17,646 bases of DNA from Jimgerdemannia flammicorona (taxonomy: Eukaryota; Mucoromycota; Endogonomycetes; Endogonales; Endogonaceae), in NCBI GenBank assembly GCA_003990745.1, contig RBNI01002745.1, positions 1-17,646 on the forward strand. Reading direction: 5' to 3'. The position numbers and the translations under genes were made by a program. Position 1 is the first letter of the stretch. Every line of letters starts with the position of its first letter. Shown here in pieces: positions 9,111 through 17,646 of this stretch. A model generated the notes under the pieces. That model saw only the letters and a program-made list of their open reading frames with translations. It ran no database searches and was not told the DNA's origin.

Positions 9111-9406
9111 CAAGAAGGAAACCGCTAAAATTGCCACACACTTCCCCAAATCCCCGCTACACCCAGAGAACCGTCCCAATAAGGAAATCTGACGAAATCG
9201 ACCGCTGTATCCAGATTGACTATTATACTACTAAACACCAACAAGGAATCTTAGAACATTTTGTTGCTTTTAACAAAGTAACTGGGGGCTCAAGCCAAAC
9301 TACACCAACCCCCAACATTGTAATTTGCCTCCATTGAGCCGGGCACGTTACAATACAAATTGAGACAGCGTGCGGATGCGGACTGTTGACACTGGAACAT
9401 TTTTGG
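9111..9406. other. unassigned spacer
   Basis: I see no gene, RNA or repeat here. A TGGGGGCTC word at 9283 resembles some primer-binding sites but has no LTR end before it. Confidence 0.5.
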
Positions 9407-9419
9407 TAAGGCTCGGACT

Positions 9420-10355
9420 ACCTCCAAATGTGAGTAAAATGCACGCGTGCGTGTAACCATGCCACTCATCTCCCAATATCATCGCAACATTCCGTCCTCG
9501 TCACAATTTTCTGTTTGGAATCCTCTGTGCTTAAATAAAATGACAGAGATACTCCTTATATGTCCATTATTCCAACTCCTTAGTTTTTTCTTTTTTGATT
9601 TTATTATGAACATTTACACCACGTGTATTTCACACTGTTCTACGGATCATCCCGCTCAAATTTTTGTGCAGGGAGCTACATACCTTTTTTCCTCATTTTC
9701 ACTTTTACCTCCTTTTTAATTTAATATTAATACTCTTCGGGTGTATCTTTACAATTACTGTTATAGGTCCAGTTACCAGCAGAATCAAGAAATCGTTGTA
9801 CAACACGGCGAGCGGGAAACGGAAAGAGCGCTAGTTAACATGGGGTTAGCGTTCATTGGTATGGCAGCCTGTGGAAAAACGTTGGAGCTTGAAATGGCAA
9901 TACAGATTTGGAGAGATCGTGTTAGGAACGTGCTCAGCGTGATATTGATTATACTGCTTAGTACTGCTTAGGGTTATCAAGAGGCCGAGGACCGATGAAA
10001 GGGCCGGTGCGTTAGGTTGTGGAATATGTAGGTTTGGAAGTGGTTTAGGATCAAGTTTTGAGAGTAAGGGGGGGATTATGTTCCAAAGCGCCACGATTAC
10101 ACCTCGTTTGACCGAACCGCGTTAGGTTGTAGAATATGTAGGTTGGGAAGTGGTTTAGGATAAGGTTTTGAAAGTAAGGGGGGATTTTGTTCGAAAGAGC
10201 CACGACTACATCTCGATTGACCGAAACAATTCCATGCGTAGCATTGTAAATTTCCCGAATTTATCGATGCATCCTTTCCCTTTTATATCGTCCACTGCAC
10301 CATCGAGATTTTGTTTTTATTATGTCATTTTTATTTTATTTTATTGTTTTTTTTT
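9420..10355. other. 3' flank of pseudogene, no gene recognised
   Basis: Homologous to 13590-14420 but full of non-triplet indels between the copies, which argues against coding. It contains an exact 10-base duplication (TACTGCTTAG, 9952-9971), the 110-bp repeat annotated separately, and T-rich runs with TTTATT (AATAAA on the minus strand) near 10320-10345. Confidence 0.5.
10009..10226. repeat. 110-bp direct tandem repeat, two units
   Basis: GCGTTAGGTTGT starts units at 10009 and 10119. Both continue with AGAATATGTAGG-like, AAGTGGTTTAGGAT, GTAAGGGGGGAT and GACCGAA words, about nine bases in ten the same by eye. The right duplication unit has only one counterpart (about 14155-14240), so this doubling happened in the left unit after the large duplication. 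Confidence 0.85.
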
Positions 10356-11890
10356 TCAATTCTGATGTCTTATTAAATTCAAATGGCTGTATTGCGATAA
10401 CCACTTTATGCCTACGACCACTACGCTGCAGTACACAACCCGCCTGAATACATTCTCCGAGGTAATTGGTATCTTGTAGTCGGCGGCCTTCCACGCATAT
10501 TCCAGTGGTACGGCTTCATCTTTGGCAGGCTGGTCATTCCCATATGCCTCGCGGATAGCGAAGGTGACCGAGATCCGTAAGTTGGTCGCCAGGGGCATGT
10601 CCGGGTCGTTTTCCAGGCCAAGGTCCGTGGTGTTAAATCTAATAGTGGCCACCTGACCGCCTACTGTCGTCCACGCGGCCTGCGGCTGGTCCGGGTGACC
10701 GCCAAGGACGGCGGTCTTCACGCGACCACGTCTTAGAGGTGACGTGCGGCAAGGGCGCCCGCGCCGAAGGAGTTATAATTAGAGAGGAAAATGACATCGA
10801 AGGGCGCCTCGTGGAAGTTAATGCTGGGAGGAAGCAAGGCCAAAGCATTTGCGACCTAGAAGAGATTTTGGTAAAATGTGTTGAGTCGATCGATGGTTAT
10901 GGACGTGGCAAGGAAAGTTCGAATTAAGCAGGTTATTTGCTTAATGTTGTATAACTTGCACTCACATTATCAATGAACTGAGCTGTGTATTTTGTTGCGA
11001 CGTCACCCCTGTGTAGGTAATCTGGCCCGGGAACTAATAAAAAGTGCGCCTGTGGTTGGATAAGACAAGCTGGAATAATGCCAGAACGAATCAGTGCTAT
11101 TCTGCTGCACCGTCGCGGCGGTCAGCTTGAGCGTCAGAGAATGAAGGCGGATGTCAGTTGCGAAGTAGAGCCGCGGAAGCTGGGCGGGAAACAAATAGTT
11201 CAGGAGTGCTTAGGCTAGGTTTGGTGAACTGAAGAAAGATGTGAGTAGGGACATCGCCATAAAAAGATAATGCAATCAATCCTCCGTGATTGTCGCTGAA
11301 TTCGATGGGGAGCTTGGTCAAGTTCTGCTGCTCGAATTTCTGGAACGCATTCTTGAAATGTCTGTGCCATGTACCATCCTTTCTGTGGGGCGCTCGCAGA
11401 AACTTTCTTACCGTGAATACGGCCGTCTTTTCATCCGGCTTGTAAAAGCATCCCCATGGCACAGCCTAAGGTTGGGATTTTAAAGTCATTCGCACAACTC
11501 GGCTCCTGTGGCTTAAGGACGCCGTGGCCCGTTTTGCTGTGGCCTTGACAGGTACCCTCTTTTCCAGTCCGCCGTCTTGCTCGAAAACCGACGGGACGGC
11601 CGTTGATAGCCGGAACTTCAGCCCCCGCGTAGCTAGTTGCTTGATGCCCGCCTGCGTCATGAAGCTCTAGGTAAGTCGCCAAACTCGACGATGCCAGGTC
11701 GCCGATATTTGCGTTTACAACGTACCACTTCAATTTTGTCCCCGACACTTACGGGGGTAATAGGAAACGGCACGCGATAATCCCACTGACCCTTCTTAGA
11801 GCTTGTATAACATCTATTATAGAAAATTGTGTGGCCATCGTTGAGAGATGTGAACAGGTTTTGTTGGATAAGTAGTCGTCTAAATTGTTA
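10356..11890 (-). pseudogene. S41-family peptidase pseudogene (paralogue of 14423-16618)
   Basis: Read on the minus strand it matches the intact copy in order: LKWYVVNANIGDLA (about 11720), FEQDGG-like and KPQEPSC (about 11520), CFYKPDEKTAVF, FSDNHGG (about 11295), LYFATDIRLH (about 11165), NSFGAGALAARHL (about 10755) and FAIREAYGNDQPAK (about 10550). Damage is extensive. Signal peptide, promoter and about 110 N-terminal residues are absent. About 345 bp is missing at 11585-11590. An extra T near 11736 shifts the frame. The intron-1 donor is deleted. The Ser codon aligned with Ser549 of the intact copy is GGC (10763-10765, Gly). A TAA at 10733-10735 replaces CAA, and one base is lost near 10723. 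The terminal stop is lost, so the last frame drifts to 10356. The intron-2 sites are preserved (GTGAGT at 10965, CTAG ending 10856). Confidence 0.93.
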
Positions 11891-13576
11891 ATATACTTGC
11901 TGTATTGAAACATTGAAACTTATATGACCGAACGTAGTTTATTCAAGCCTTAAAGTGCTTTAGGAAGGTGGATTAATTGTTCCCGTGCAAGAGAGAGTGA
12001 GTATTATATATATATAAACAAATATTTTTTAGAGTTTTGAACGTAGCTCAAACTTCGGCAAAGTGGCCGAAGCCACGAATAAACCACTATCATGCAATCT
12101 TTCAGGTCATTCATGCAATCTTAGCTTGGTGTCAGTTCCCTGCCGCGCCGTTTCTTATGCAATCTTAGCCTAGTCTCAGTTCCCGCTGTGCCGTTTCTTA
12201 TGCAATGAGCCTAGTCTCAGTTCCCTGCAAAGATGCCAGCGGCAAATAGCTTAGCAATGTTTCAGCATGCATTATATGTAATATCCCCCTCAGCGACTGG
12301 GTACGCGTCGCATCTTAACAATCAAGAGCGTAGACTACGCCTGTATACTTAGTTAGTTCCTGCAATCAGTTTACGCAACCCATCCCGCCCTTCCCTCTTG
12401 GATGAGGAACAATAAATGTGCGGCCCCTTCGCTTTACGCGACTGGCGGGCCTGGGAAGCGCGTGCTTCCATATTCACCAAACCCATCGACCTAGCTTACA
12501 TCAGCACACCCGATTTAGCATAACACATCTCACATGCATTACGCGAAGGACACTTTGTAAACAACGATAATAAAAAATCGGCTACGGATTTTATTTTTAA
12601 GGCATTTTTCGTCAAATTTGCGAACGAAATATGCCTAGTTTGGAATTCTGAGAAATTCGCCGGTATATGAACATGTGATCCTTTCTCAATTTAGAGTGAG
12701 GGGGCTGTTTTTAGTTTTGGTTTGCGTCATGAGTTCTCATGCTTCGGGACCTTAACACGTGCCAGCCGGCGAAACAAAGATCAAATTCCCTTGCATTTAT
12801 TTGTAAGATTTTCAGATCGATAGTGTTGTGTTCGTCTGTTATGCCATTGACTATATTCAACATATCTCATGCTGGTGATCACGGTCGTTTCAGTAAAAAT
12901 ATGACCGGATTTCCCAGATCACTCGAAAATCCCTTTCTCTAAATATTTTCCTATCATCGGAGACTGAATCCATCAGTTTCTATTTTGGCTTTCATCTTTA
13001 GGCACCCGAGAATACATTTTAACGTTACTCAACCAATCCAACCAATCGACATACCTCAACTTTATCTCTTTGTGACACTGGGGAAGATCTGTCTCCACGC
13101 CAGGATAACCAATAGAGCGGATCGCACCCAGAGATTTACCTCTCCCTTGTCATTCCAAATGGGAGTGCCCAACTAATGTGTTCGGATCACAGTCCCAGAT
13201 CATGTGGCAAATGGGCAAGTCACAATCTGAAGGTCATGCTTTATGGGAGCTTAGAGTCGTAGCCGCCATTCTTTTACATGCAATAATTCCCTCACAAGGG
13301 GTCATATCTTGCTCAACAAACGAATTTTGCAACCTCGCATTCAGACATCGTTCGCTACATTCTAGGTATGTACAAATTAATACTCAAGAAATCAGTTCGT
13401 GGCTGGCAATACCTTCATACTGTTTCGTTTCTTGTATGTCCGTCGATTCTAACGTCAACTGGAAATATTAAACTTTCATTTCGGTTTGAAACCATTCGTG
13501 CAAAAATCATATTGAAGCATATCGGTAATGTATTTGATCATTTTGGTCATAGCACACGTCAAATATTGAGGCATTT
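11891..13576. other. intergenic, right flank of the left unit
   Basis: No gene recognised. Open frames up to about 97 codons exist, but the part homologous to 17080-17646 differs from it by many non-triplet indels, so it does not look conserved as protein. It holds a TA dinucleotide run (about 12005-12017) and the 43-44-bp repeats at 12113. About 600 bases (11950-12560) have no counterpart in the right unit within the window. Confidence 0.5.
12113..12230. repeat. 43-44-bp tandem repeat, three units
   Basis: Units begin ATGCAAT at 12113, 12157 and 12200. The shared order is ATGCAATCTTAGC, TAGTCTCAGTTCCC and GC.G.GCCGTTTCTT; the third unit has lost three bases at its start and its tail. A lone CATGCAATCTT at 12091 may be a fourth partial unit. 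Confidence 0.88.
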
Positions 13577-13589
13577 AAGGTAATTTCGA

Positions 13590-14322
13590 ACCACCTGGAA
13601 ACGCGAGCAAAAGTCACGTGTGTAATTCAACGTCGCAACTTTCCATCCATGTCGCAATTTCATTTGTGCATAAATAAAACGACAGAAATATTCAGCGTCC
13701 GTAGCATATTCATAATAGTATGAGCAAGCTATAGGATATTCATCTAGTTCCTTAATATTTTGAATTAATTATAATGTTTACACCACATGGAATTGACGTT
13801 CATCCTCGGAACATCCCTCACATTTCCGGTGAAAAGATCTACCTAATATTATAACACTTCATATATATCCTTGTAAAATCTATGATAGATTCAGATCTCA
13901 AGGAAATTCTTAGACGACATGTAAAACGAGGTCCGAGTCGAGAATGCAATCGTACAATCATTGCATAGTATAGCCAGCGGCAACTATAGAGCGCGCTTGC
14001 CAACATGGGATTATAACTCGAAGGTATTACGGCCTGTGAAAGAGTATGGACACGTTGAAAAAGTTAATATAGGTGTGGGAGAGCTCTTTTACAAGAAGGG
14101 TTTCTCAGGGCATCGGTTGTGTTTCTTAAAGTTACAATGAGGCCGAGGGCCAACGAAGGTCAGGGTGTGGTATGTAGGTTGAGAAATGAGGACCAAGAGT
14201 AAAAGAGAATTTTTTTCGATTACATCTCGTGTGACCCCACCATTGCAGTTGCAGCTTTTTAAATTTCCCGCCTTTGATTATTACATTCCTTCTATTTCAT
14301 ATCGTTCACTGTATCATTGTGA
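13590..14322. other. intergenic 3' flank of the peptidase gene
   Basis: Aligns with 9420-10320 of the left unit. Contains AATAAAACGACAGA at 13673, but no reading frame of note and no RNA gene that I can see. Confidence 0.5.
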
Positions 14323-14324
14323 TT

Positions 14325-14330
14325 TTTATT
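14325..14330 (-). terminator. possible polyadenylation signal of the peptidase gene
   Basis: TTTATT on the plus strand reads AATAAA on the minus strand, about 93 bases past the stop codon at 14423. The match is exact, but such words are common in this T-rich stretch. Confidence 0.35.
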
Positions 14331-14422
14331 TTGTTTGCAAAATTTTCTTCTATTTCCTATTCTGAGTCATACTAGATACATATTTGACGCAAAATGGCGT
14401 TATTGCGACAACCACCTTACTT

Positions 14423-16618
14423 CTAAGCCAACAACGCCGCTGCCTGCTTCCAATACACAGCCGGCCTAAGAACATTCTCAGCGGTAAATGGTATCTTGTA
14501 GTCGGCGGCCTTCCACGAAAATTCCAGCGGCACCACTCCTTTTTTGGCAGGCTGGTCATTCCCATAGGCCTCGCGGATAGCGAAAGTGACCGAGATCCGC
14601 AAGTTGGTCGCCGGCGGCGCGTCCGGATCGTTATCCAGGCCCAGGTCCGTGATGTCGGAGTCAATCGTGTACACCTGACCGCCTATTGTCGTCCACGCGG
14701 CCTGCGGCTGGTCGGGGTAGCCGCCAAGGACGGCGGTCTTCACGCCGACCACGTCTTGGAGATGACGTGCGACCAGGGCGCCCGCGCTGAAGGAGTTACC
14801 GTTTGATAGGAATAGGACATCAGAGGGCGCGTAGTGGAAGTTCGTGCTAGGAGGAAGCAAGGCGAAATCGTTTGCGACCTAGTAACGATTTTAGTAAAGT
14901 GCGTTGAGTCGATGGTTTTGGATGTGGTAAGGAATCTCGAAGATGGTCATTTGATTAATGTCATATAATCTGCAATCACATTATCAATGAACCGAGCTGT
15001 GTATTGTGTTGCGACGCCACCCCTTGTGTAGGTAATGTGGCCAGGGAATTGATTGGGGTTTGTAAAAGGTGCGCCTGTGGTTGGATCGGCCCAGCTGGAA
15101 TAGTGCCAGAACGAATCGGTGTTGTTCTGCTGCACCGCAGCGGCGGTGAGCTTGAGCGCCAGCGGATGAAGGCGGATATCTGTCGTGAAGTAGAGGTGCG
15201 GAGGCTGGGCAGGAAACAGGTAGTTCAGGAGTGCGTAAGCTGTGTTTTGCAAGCAGAAGGAAGATGTCAGTAGCCCTCGCCATATCAAGATAATGGAATA
15301 TAGAACACCTTAAATGTTGCGTACCAAAGGCGATCGAACCTCCGTGATTGTCGCTGAAGTCTACGACGAGCTTGGTCAGGTTTTGTTGCTCGAGTATCTG
15401 GAAGGCGCTCTTGAATTGCTTCTGCCACGCACCATCCTTGCTGTGGGGCGTTCTCTGAAACTCGCTCAGCGTGAATACGGCCGTCTTTTTATCCAGTTTG
15501 TAGAAGCACCCCCACGGTACCCAGGCTAAGGTTGGGACTTCAAAGTCACCCGAGCAACTCGGGTTCTGTGGCTTAAGGACGCCTGCTGGAGCCGTGGTCC
15601 CTTTGACTGTGGCGTTTACAAGCGCCCATTTTTCTAGCCCGCCGTCTTGCTCGAACTCCCTCGCCCGCAACACAGGCGTCCGCTGTTTTTCTGTCACCGC
15701 GGCTACTGATGCCGATGTGCTATAGACGCAGTTGCTTTTATAGTACTCGGCCGCGGAGGCAAAGCTCCCGCTCGGGGTCAACGCCATCCAAGGCACAGTC
15801 AGCGTCTTCGCCTTTGTCTCGCCGGCGGGGATGAGGGTATATGACAGCGTTGCAGAATCTGGCTTGCGGATCGACTGCCTGTATGAAAATGCGCCTAGCG
15901 GGTACTGGGTCCTCCCCGTGGCGACGGCGATGTTGAACCGTGTGGAGGGGTCTCGCGACACACCGATCTGAGTGTCGGCGAACTTCTTCACCACTTCCAG
16001 GACGGGAAGGCCGTTGATGGCTGTGACCTCGGCCCCCGCGTATCTAGTCGCGTTGATGCCAGTCTGCGCCTTGAAACTCTCCAGGTAGGTTTCTGAACTC
16101 GAGGTTGCCAGGTCGCCGATATCTGCGTTTACAACGTACCACTTCAATTTGTCCCCGACACTTATGGGGCTAATAGGGAATGGCGCGCGAAAATCCCACT
16201 GACCCTTCCGAGAACTTGTATAACAATAATTTAAGAAAATCGTGTGGCCATCGTTGAGAGATGTGAACAAGTTTTCAATATCCACGTTGAATGAGTAGTC
16301 GTCCGGGTAGGTTGTTTTCCGGATCCGCTGGATTCCAGCAAGGAGATCAACTTGCGAAGGGTACCGCCCTGTATAGTTGCGCGCTTGGTCTAGGAAGACG
16401 TAGAAGGGAAGCGTCTTCTCAATGTGGTTCAGCACCTCATCGCGAGACTTGGTATTGAATGGGATGCTACGGATGCACGCCATTGCCCTCTTCCACGTCA
16501 CCCATGTCTCGGGAACGTTGCCCACACTCCCGCAGACGTCCATGGTGGTTGCTGGTGCGGAAAAGGAGGTTCCGAAGAGAGTGGCGATAGCGAGAGTTAA
16601 GGCTAGGGAAATCTTCAT
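14423..16618 (-). CDS. secreted S41-family (C-terminal-processing-like) serine peptidase, 3 exons
   Basis: Exons 16618-15325, 15239-14980 and 14878-14423 join in frame to 669 residues. Residues 1-21 (MKISLALTLAIATLFGTSFSA) form a signal peptide, so the product is probably extracellular. Visible landmarks: LNDGHT with His125; a central PDZ-like segment with AINGLPV after about residue 190; VDFSDNHGG at 419-427, the S41 core strand; and NSFSAG, where Ser549 aligns with the nucleophile of S41 peptidases. Glu621 (REAYG) and Glu637 (PLEFSW) are candidates for a third catalytic residue, as in CPAF-type relatives that use His-Ser-Glu rather than Ser-Lys. The ATG is chosen because it starts the signal peptide and lies about 50 bases after a TATA box. 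Length and layout fit fungal S41 proteins, some of which (for example UstP) occur in peptide metabolite clusters; no other cluster genes are visible here. Substrate unknown. Confidence 0.92.
14879..14979 (-). other. intron 2 of S41 peptidase gene
   Basis: 101 nt, phase 0. Donor GTGATT, acceptor TTACTAG; CTCAAC or ACTAAA are branch candidates. The pseudogene has the stronger GTGAGT donor at the same site, which supports the boundary. The join gives FIDN then VANDFALLPPS, and an in-frame TAG immediately before the acceptor requires splicing. Confidence 0.85.
15240..15324 (-). other. intron 1 of S41 peptidase gene
   Basis: 85 nt, phase 1. Donor GTACGC, acceptor AACACAG, and a good branch-site candidate CTACTGAC about 30 nt before the acceptor. 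Removing it joins VDFSDNHGGSIAF to AYALLNYLF. Without removal the frame runs on about 113 residues with unrelated sequence and never reaches the catalytic Ser. Confidence 0.85.
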
Positions 16619-16668
16619 AATATATTGATGGTTGGTGAAAGTGGTTGATTGAATTTGAATAATGGGTC

Positions 16669-16676
16669 TTTATATT
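16669..16676 (-). promoter_or_regulatory. TATA box of peptidase gene
   Basis: Minus strand AATATAAA lies 51-58 bases upstream of the ATG, followed by a C/A-rich leader (CAACCACTTTCACCAACC) typical of fungal transcription starts. The pseudogene has no equivalent. Confidence 0.6.
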
Positions 16677-16679
16677 GCG

Positions 16680-17646
16680 GGGGGATGAATTATATTTCCG
16701 GGGGCCCATAAACAGAGGAATTGTATACAATCGACCTCCAGCGGACTTATAGATCACAATTTCAGAGATATGTGGCGCCCTTTGCAAATTGTGCCTCGTA
16801 CGGTATCCATTTTTGGAACGGGCGAATAGAAAATTTGTGATATACGGGACATTAACCAAATGGGGGATGACTTCTTCAATAAGGTACCGAACATGCGTTC
16901 GCCGTATACAATGTTGCACTCGTTGGTTTGACTACGTGACTGTCTTGTACGCCTCTCAACGACATGACCTCCGTTATAGTTAGATTGGTCTACACTTCGA
17001 GGACCGACATTCCGTGCTTTCGCAGGCTCGTTGCACAGAAAGCCATGCGTCAGAGCGGTTGTTGGAAATAAGTTTGTAGCATTGAAACATCGAACCGTAC
17101 GTGACGGTCCGTATAGTTCATGATGCTGATTTAAACATCGAATGGGAAAGAAAATTTATTCTATCCCGGGGGATAGAAATTATTCTCGCCCATGTTTGCG
17201 CCCAAATTATATTTATTGTGCTTGGTTTGAGGTTCTGTTAAATTCATCCTATTTGGTCGATGCAGAAAAAACGGCGATCCTTTCTATCTTAACTTAGAGT
17301 AAGTGATAAGCCTATTTTCCTTCATGGTTTTAATTAACGAGTTCCGCAGCATTCCGACCAGTATATAATTTGCACGTGGGAACCAGCAAAAAAAAAAAAA
17401 ACCCCCCAATTTGTTCCTAATTTGTTTGTATAATTTGCAAAACGACAGGCTATTGTTCATTCGTTAGGTCATTGATGGCATTCAACATATCCCTTACTCA
17501 TCATCTGTCGGTTCGCCTGGTTATCGTGGTGTTCAGACCGGATTTCCCAGATCACTCTTTAATTCTTCTCGGTTAAAAACTTTTCAAACGGAGAATGAAT
17601 GCGGCAGGTTCTATTATTTCGTTGAGAGTTTTTGGGGGAGGGGGGG
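16680..17646. other. upstream region of the peptidase gene
   Basis: No second gene recognised. The right half (from about 17200) aligns with 12600-12990 of the left unit. Features are an A13C6 run at about 17388-17407, an inverted repeat at 17160-17177, and the terminal G-run. Confidence 0.5.
17160..17177. repeat. perfect inverted repeat
   Basis: TCTATCCC and GGGATAGA are separated by GG; one more base pair extends the arms to nine. It lies about 540 bases upstream of the peptidase ATG and may be a dimeric binding site or a chance palindrome. Confidence 0.6.

Larger units (their letters stand above)
9407..13576. repeat. tandem duplication, left unit
   Basis: Homologous to the block starting at 13577. 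Anchors seen by eye are: AATAAAATGACAGAGAT at 9534 against AATAAAACGACAGAAAT at 13673; the CATGGG..GGCCTGTG-like stretch at 9839 against 14003; the peptidase copies; and a perfect 22-base match at 12903-12924 against 17536-17557. Offsets run from about 4,010 to 4,630 bases because the left unit has large deletions and some insertions. Borders are approximate. Confidence 0.75.
13577..17646. repeat. tandem duplication, right unit
   Basis: Counterpart of the block from 9407, in the same orientation directly after it. It carries the intact peptidase gene and its promoter, which the left unit lacks. It runs off the window at the terminal G-run, so its full length is unknown. Confidence 0.75.

Noticed and set aside
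9283..9297. TGGGGGCTCAAGCC as a primer-binding site of another LTR element
   Set aside because: No ..CA LTR end or second copy adjoins it, and no gag-like frame follows.
8744..9337. 197-codon open frame on the plus strand, Arg/Ile-rich
   Set aside because: It is produced by the 10-bp and 67-bp tandem repeats, whose unit structure keeps several frames open. The peptide is pure repeat translation, with no start context or homologous domain.
12739..12942. 67-codon frame in the region shared by both duplication units
   Set aside because: The homologous stretch at 17370-17570 has non-triplet gaps, so the frame is not conserved.
14384..14806. 140-codon plus-strand frame opposite exon 3
   Set aside because: Antisense shadow of the GC-richer peptidase exon; the minus strand carries the conserved motifs.
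14984..15324. C-terminal 113 residues of the unspliced 544-residue frame
   Set aside because: This is read-through of intron 1 into the wrong frame of exon 2. The paralogue and the S41 motifs support the spliced frame.
16467..16919. 150-codon minus-strand frame overlapping the peptidase start
   Set aside because: It runs through the TATA box and signal peptide in another frame and has no recognisable domain.
1..17646. tRNA, rRNA or CRISPR
   Set aside because: No cloverleaf-like B-box context, rRNA stretch or spaced palindromic repeat array with unique spacers was seen on either strand.

Overview
The window looks like nuclear DNA of a fungus. The best evidence is a spliced, secreted S41-family peptidase gene with two short introns (85 and 101 nt), together with a Ty3/gypsy-type LTR retroelement of fungal style. 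Basidiomycete or chytrid are my guesses; the sequence alone does not settle the phylum. Both ends are homopolymer runs (A at the left, G at the right), so this may be a whole small contig.

Bases 1 to about 8,530 are transposon territory: AT-rich, almost free of CpG, and decayed. A partial LTR (to 359) is followed by a primer-binding-site candidate, a Gag relic with a damaged zinc knuckle, then Pol relics in the order protease, reverse transcriptase, RNase H, integrase. These are spread over several frames and carry many in-frame stops. A purine tract at 5963-5972 ends the coding part. A copy of the left LTR lies at about 7087-7440. Between the two is an ambiguous 1.1 kb stretch that could be the first part of a very long LTR or a separate LTR. 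From 7521 to 8034 there is a second decayed reading frame with a very acidic end that I do not recognise. It is followed by another purine tract and an LTR-like block (8071 to about 8532) carrying an 18-bp tandem repeat.

At about 8,490-8,540 the composition switches abruptly to CpG-containing DNA. Bases 8,660-9,110 hold three families of short tandem repeats.

The rest (about 9,407 to the end) is a diverged tandem duplication of a unit of roughly 4.2 kb. Each unit contains an S41 peptidase gene on the minus strand plus homologous flanks. The right-hand copy (14423-16618) is intact: spliced, it encodes 669 residues with a signal peptide, a DGH motif, a DNHGG motif and a Ser in an NSFSAG motif. 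The left-hand copy (10356-11890) is a pseudogene. It has lost its promoter and N-terminus, about 345 bp of the middle and one splice donor; the presumed catalytic Ser codon is now Gly; and it has stops and frameshifts. The window therefore shows one live secreted protease gene, its dead paralogue, and a neighbouring graveyard of methylation- or RIP-like-mutated retroelements.
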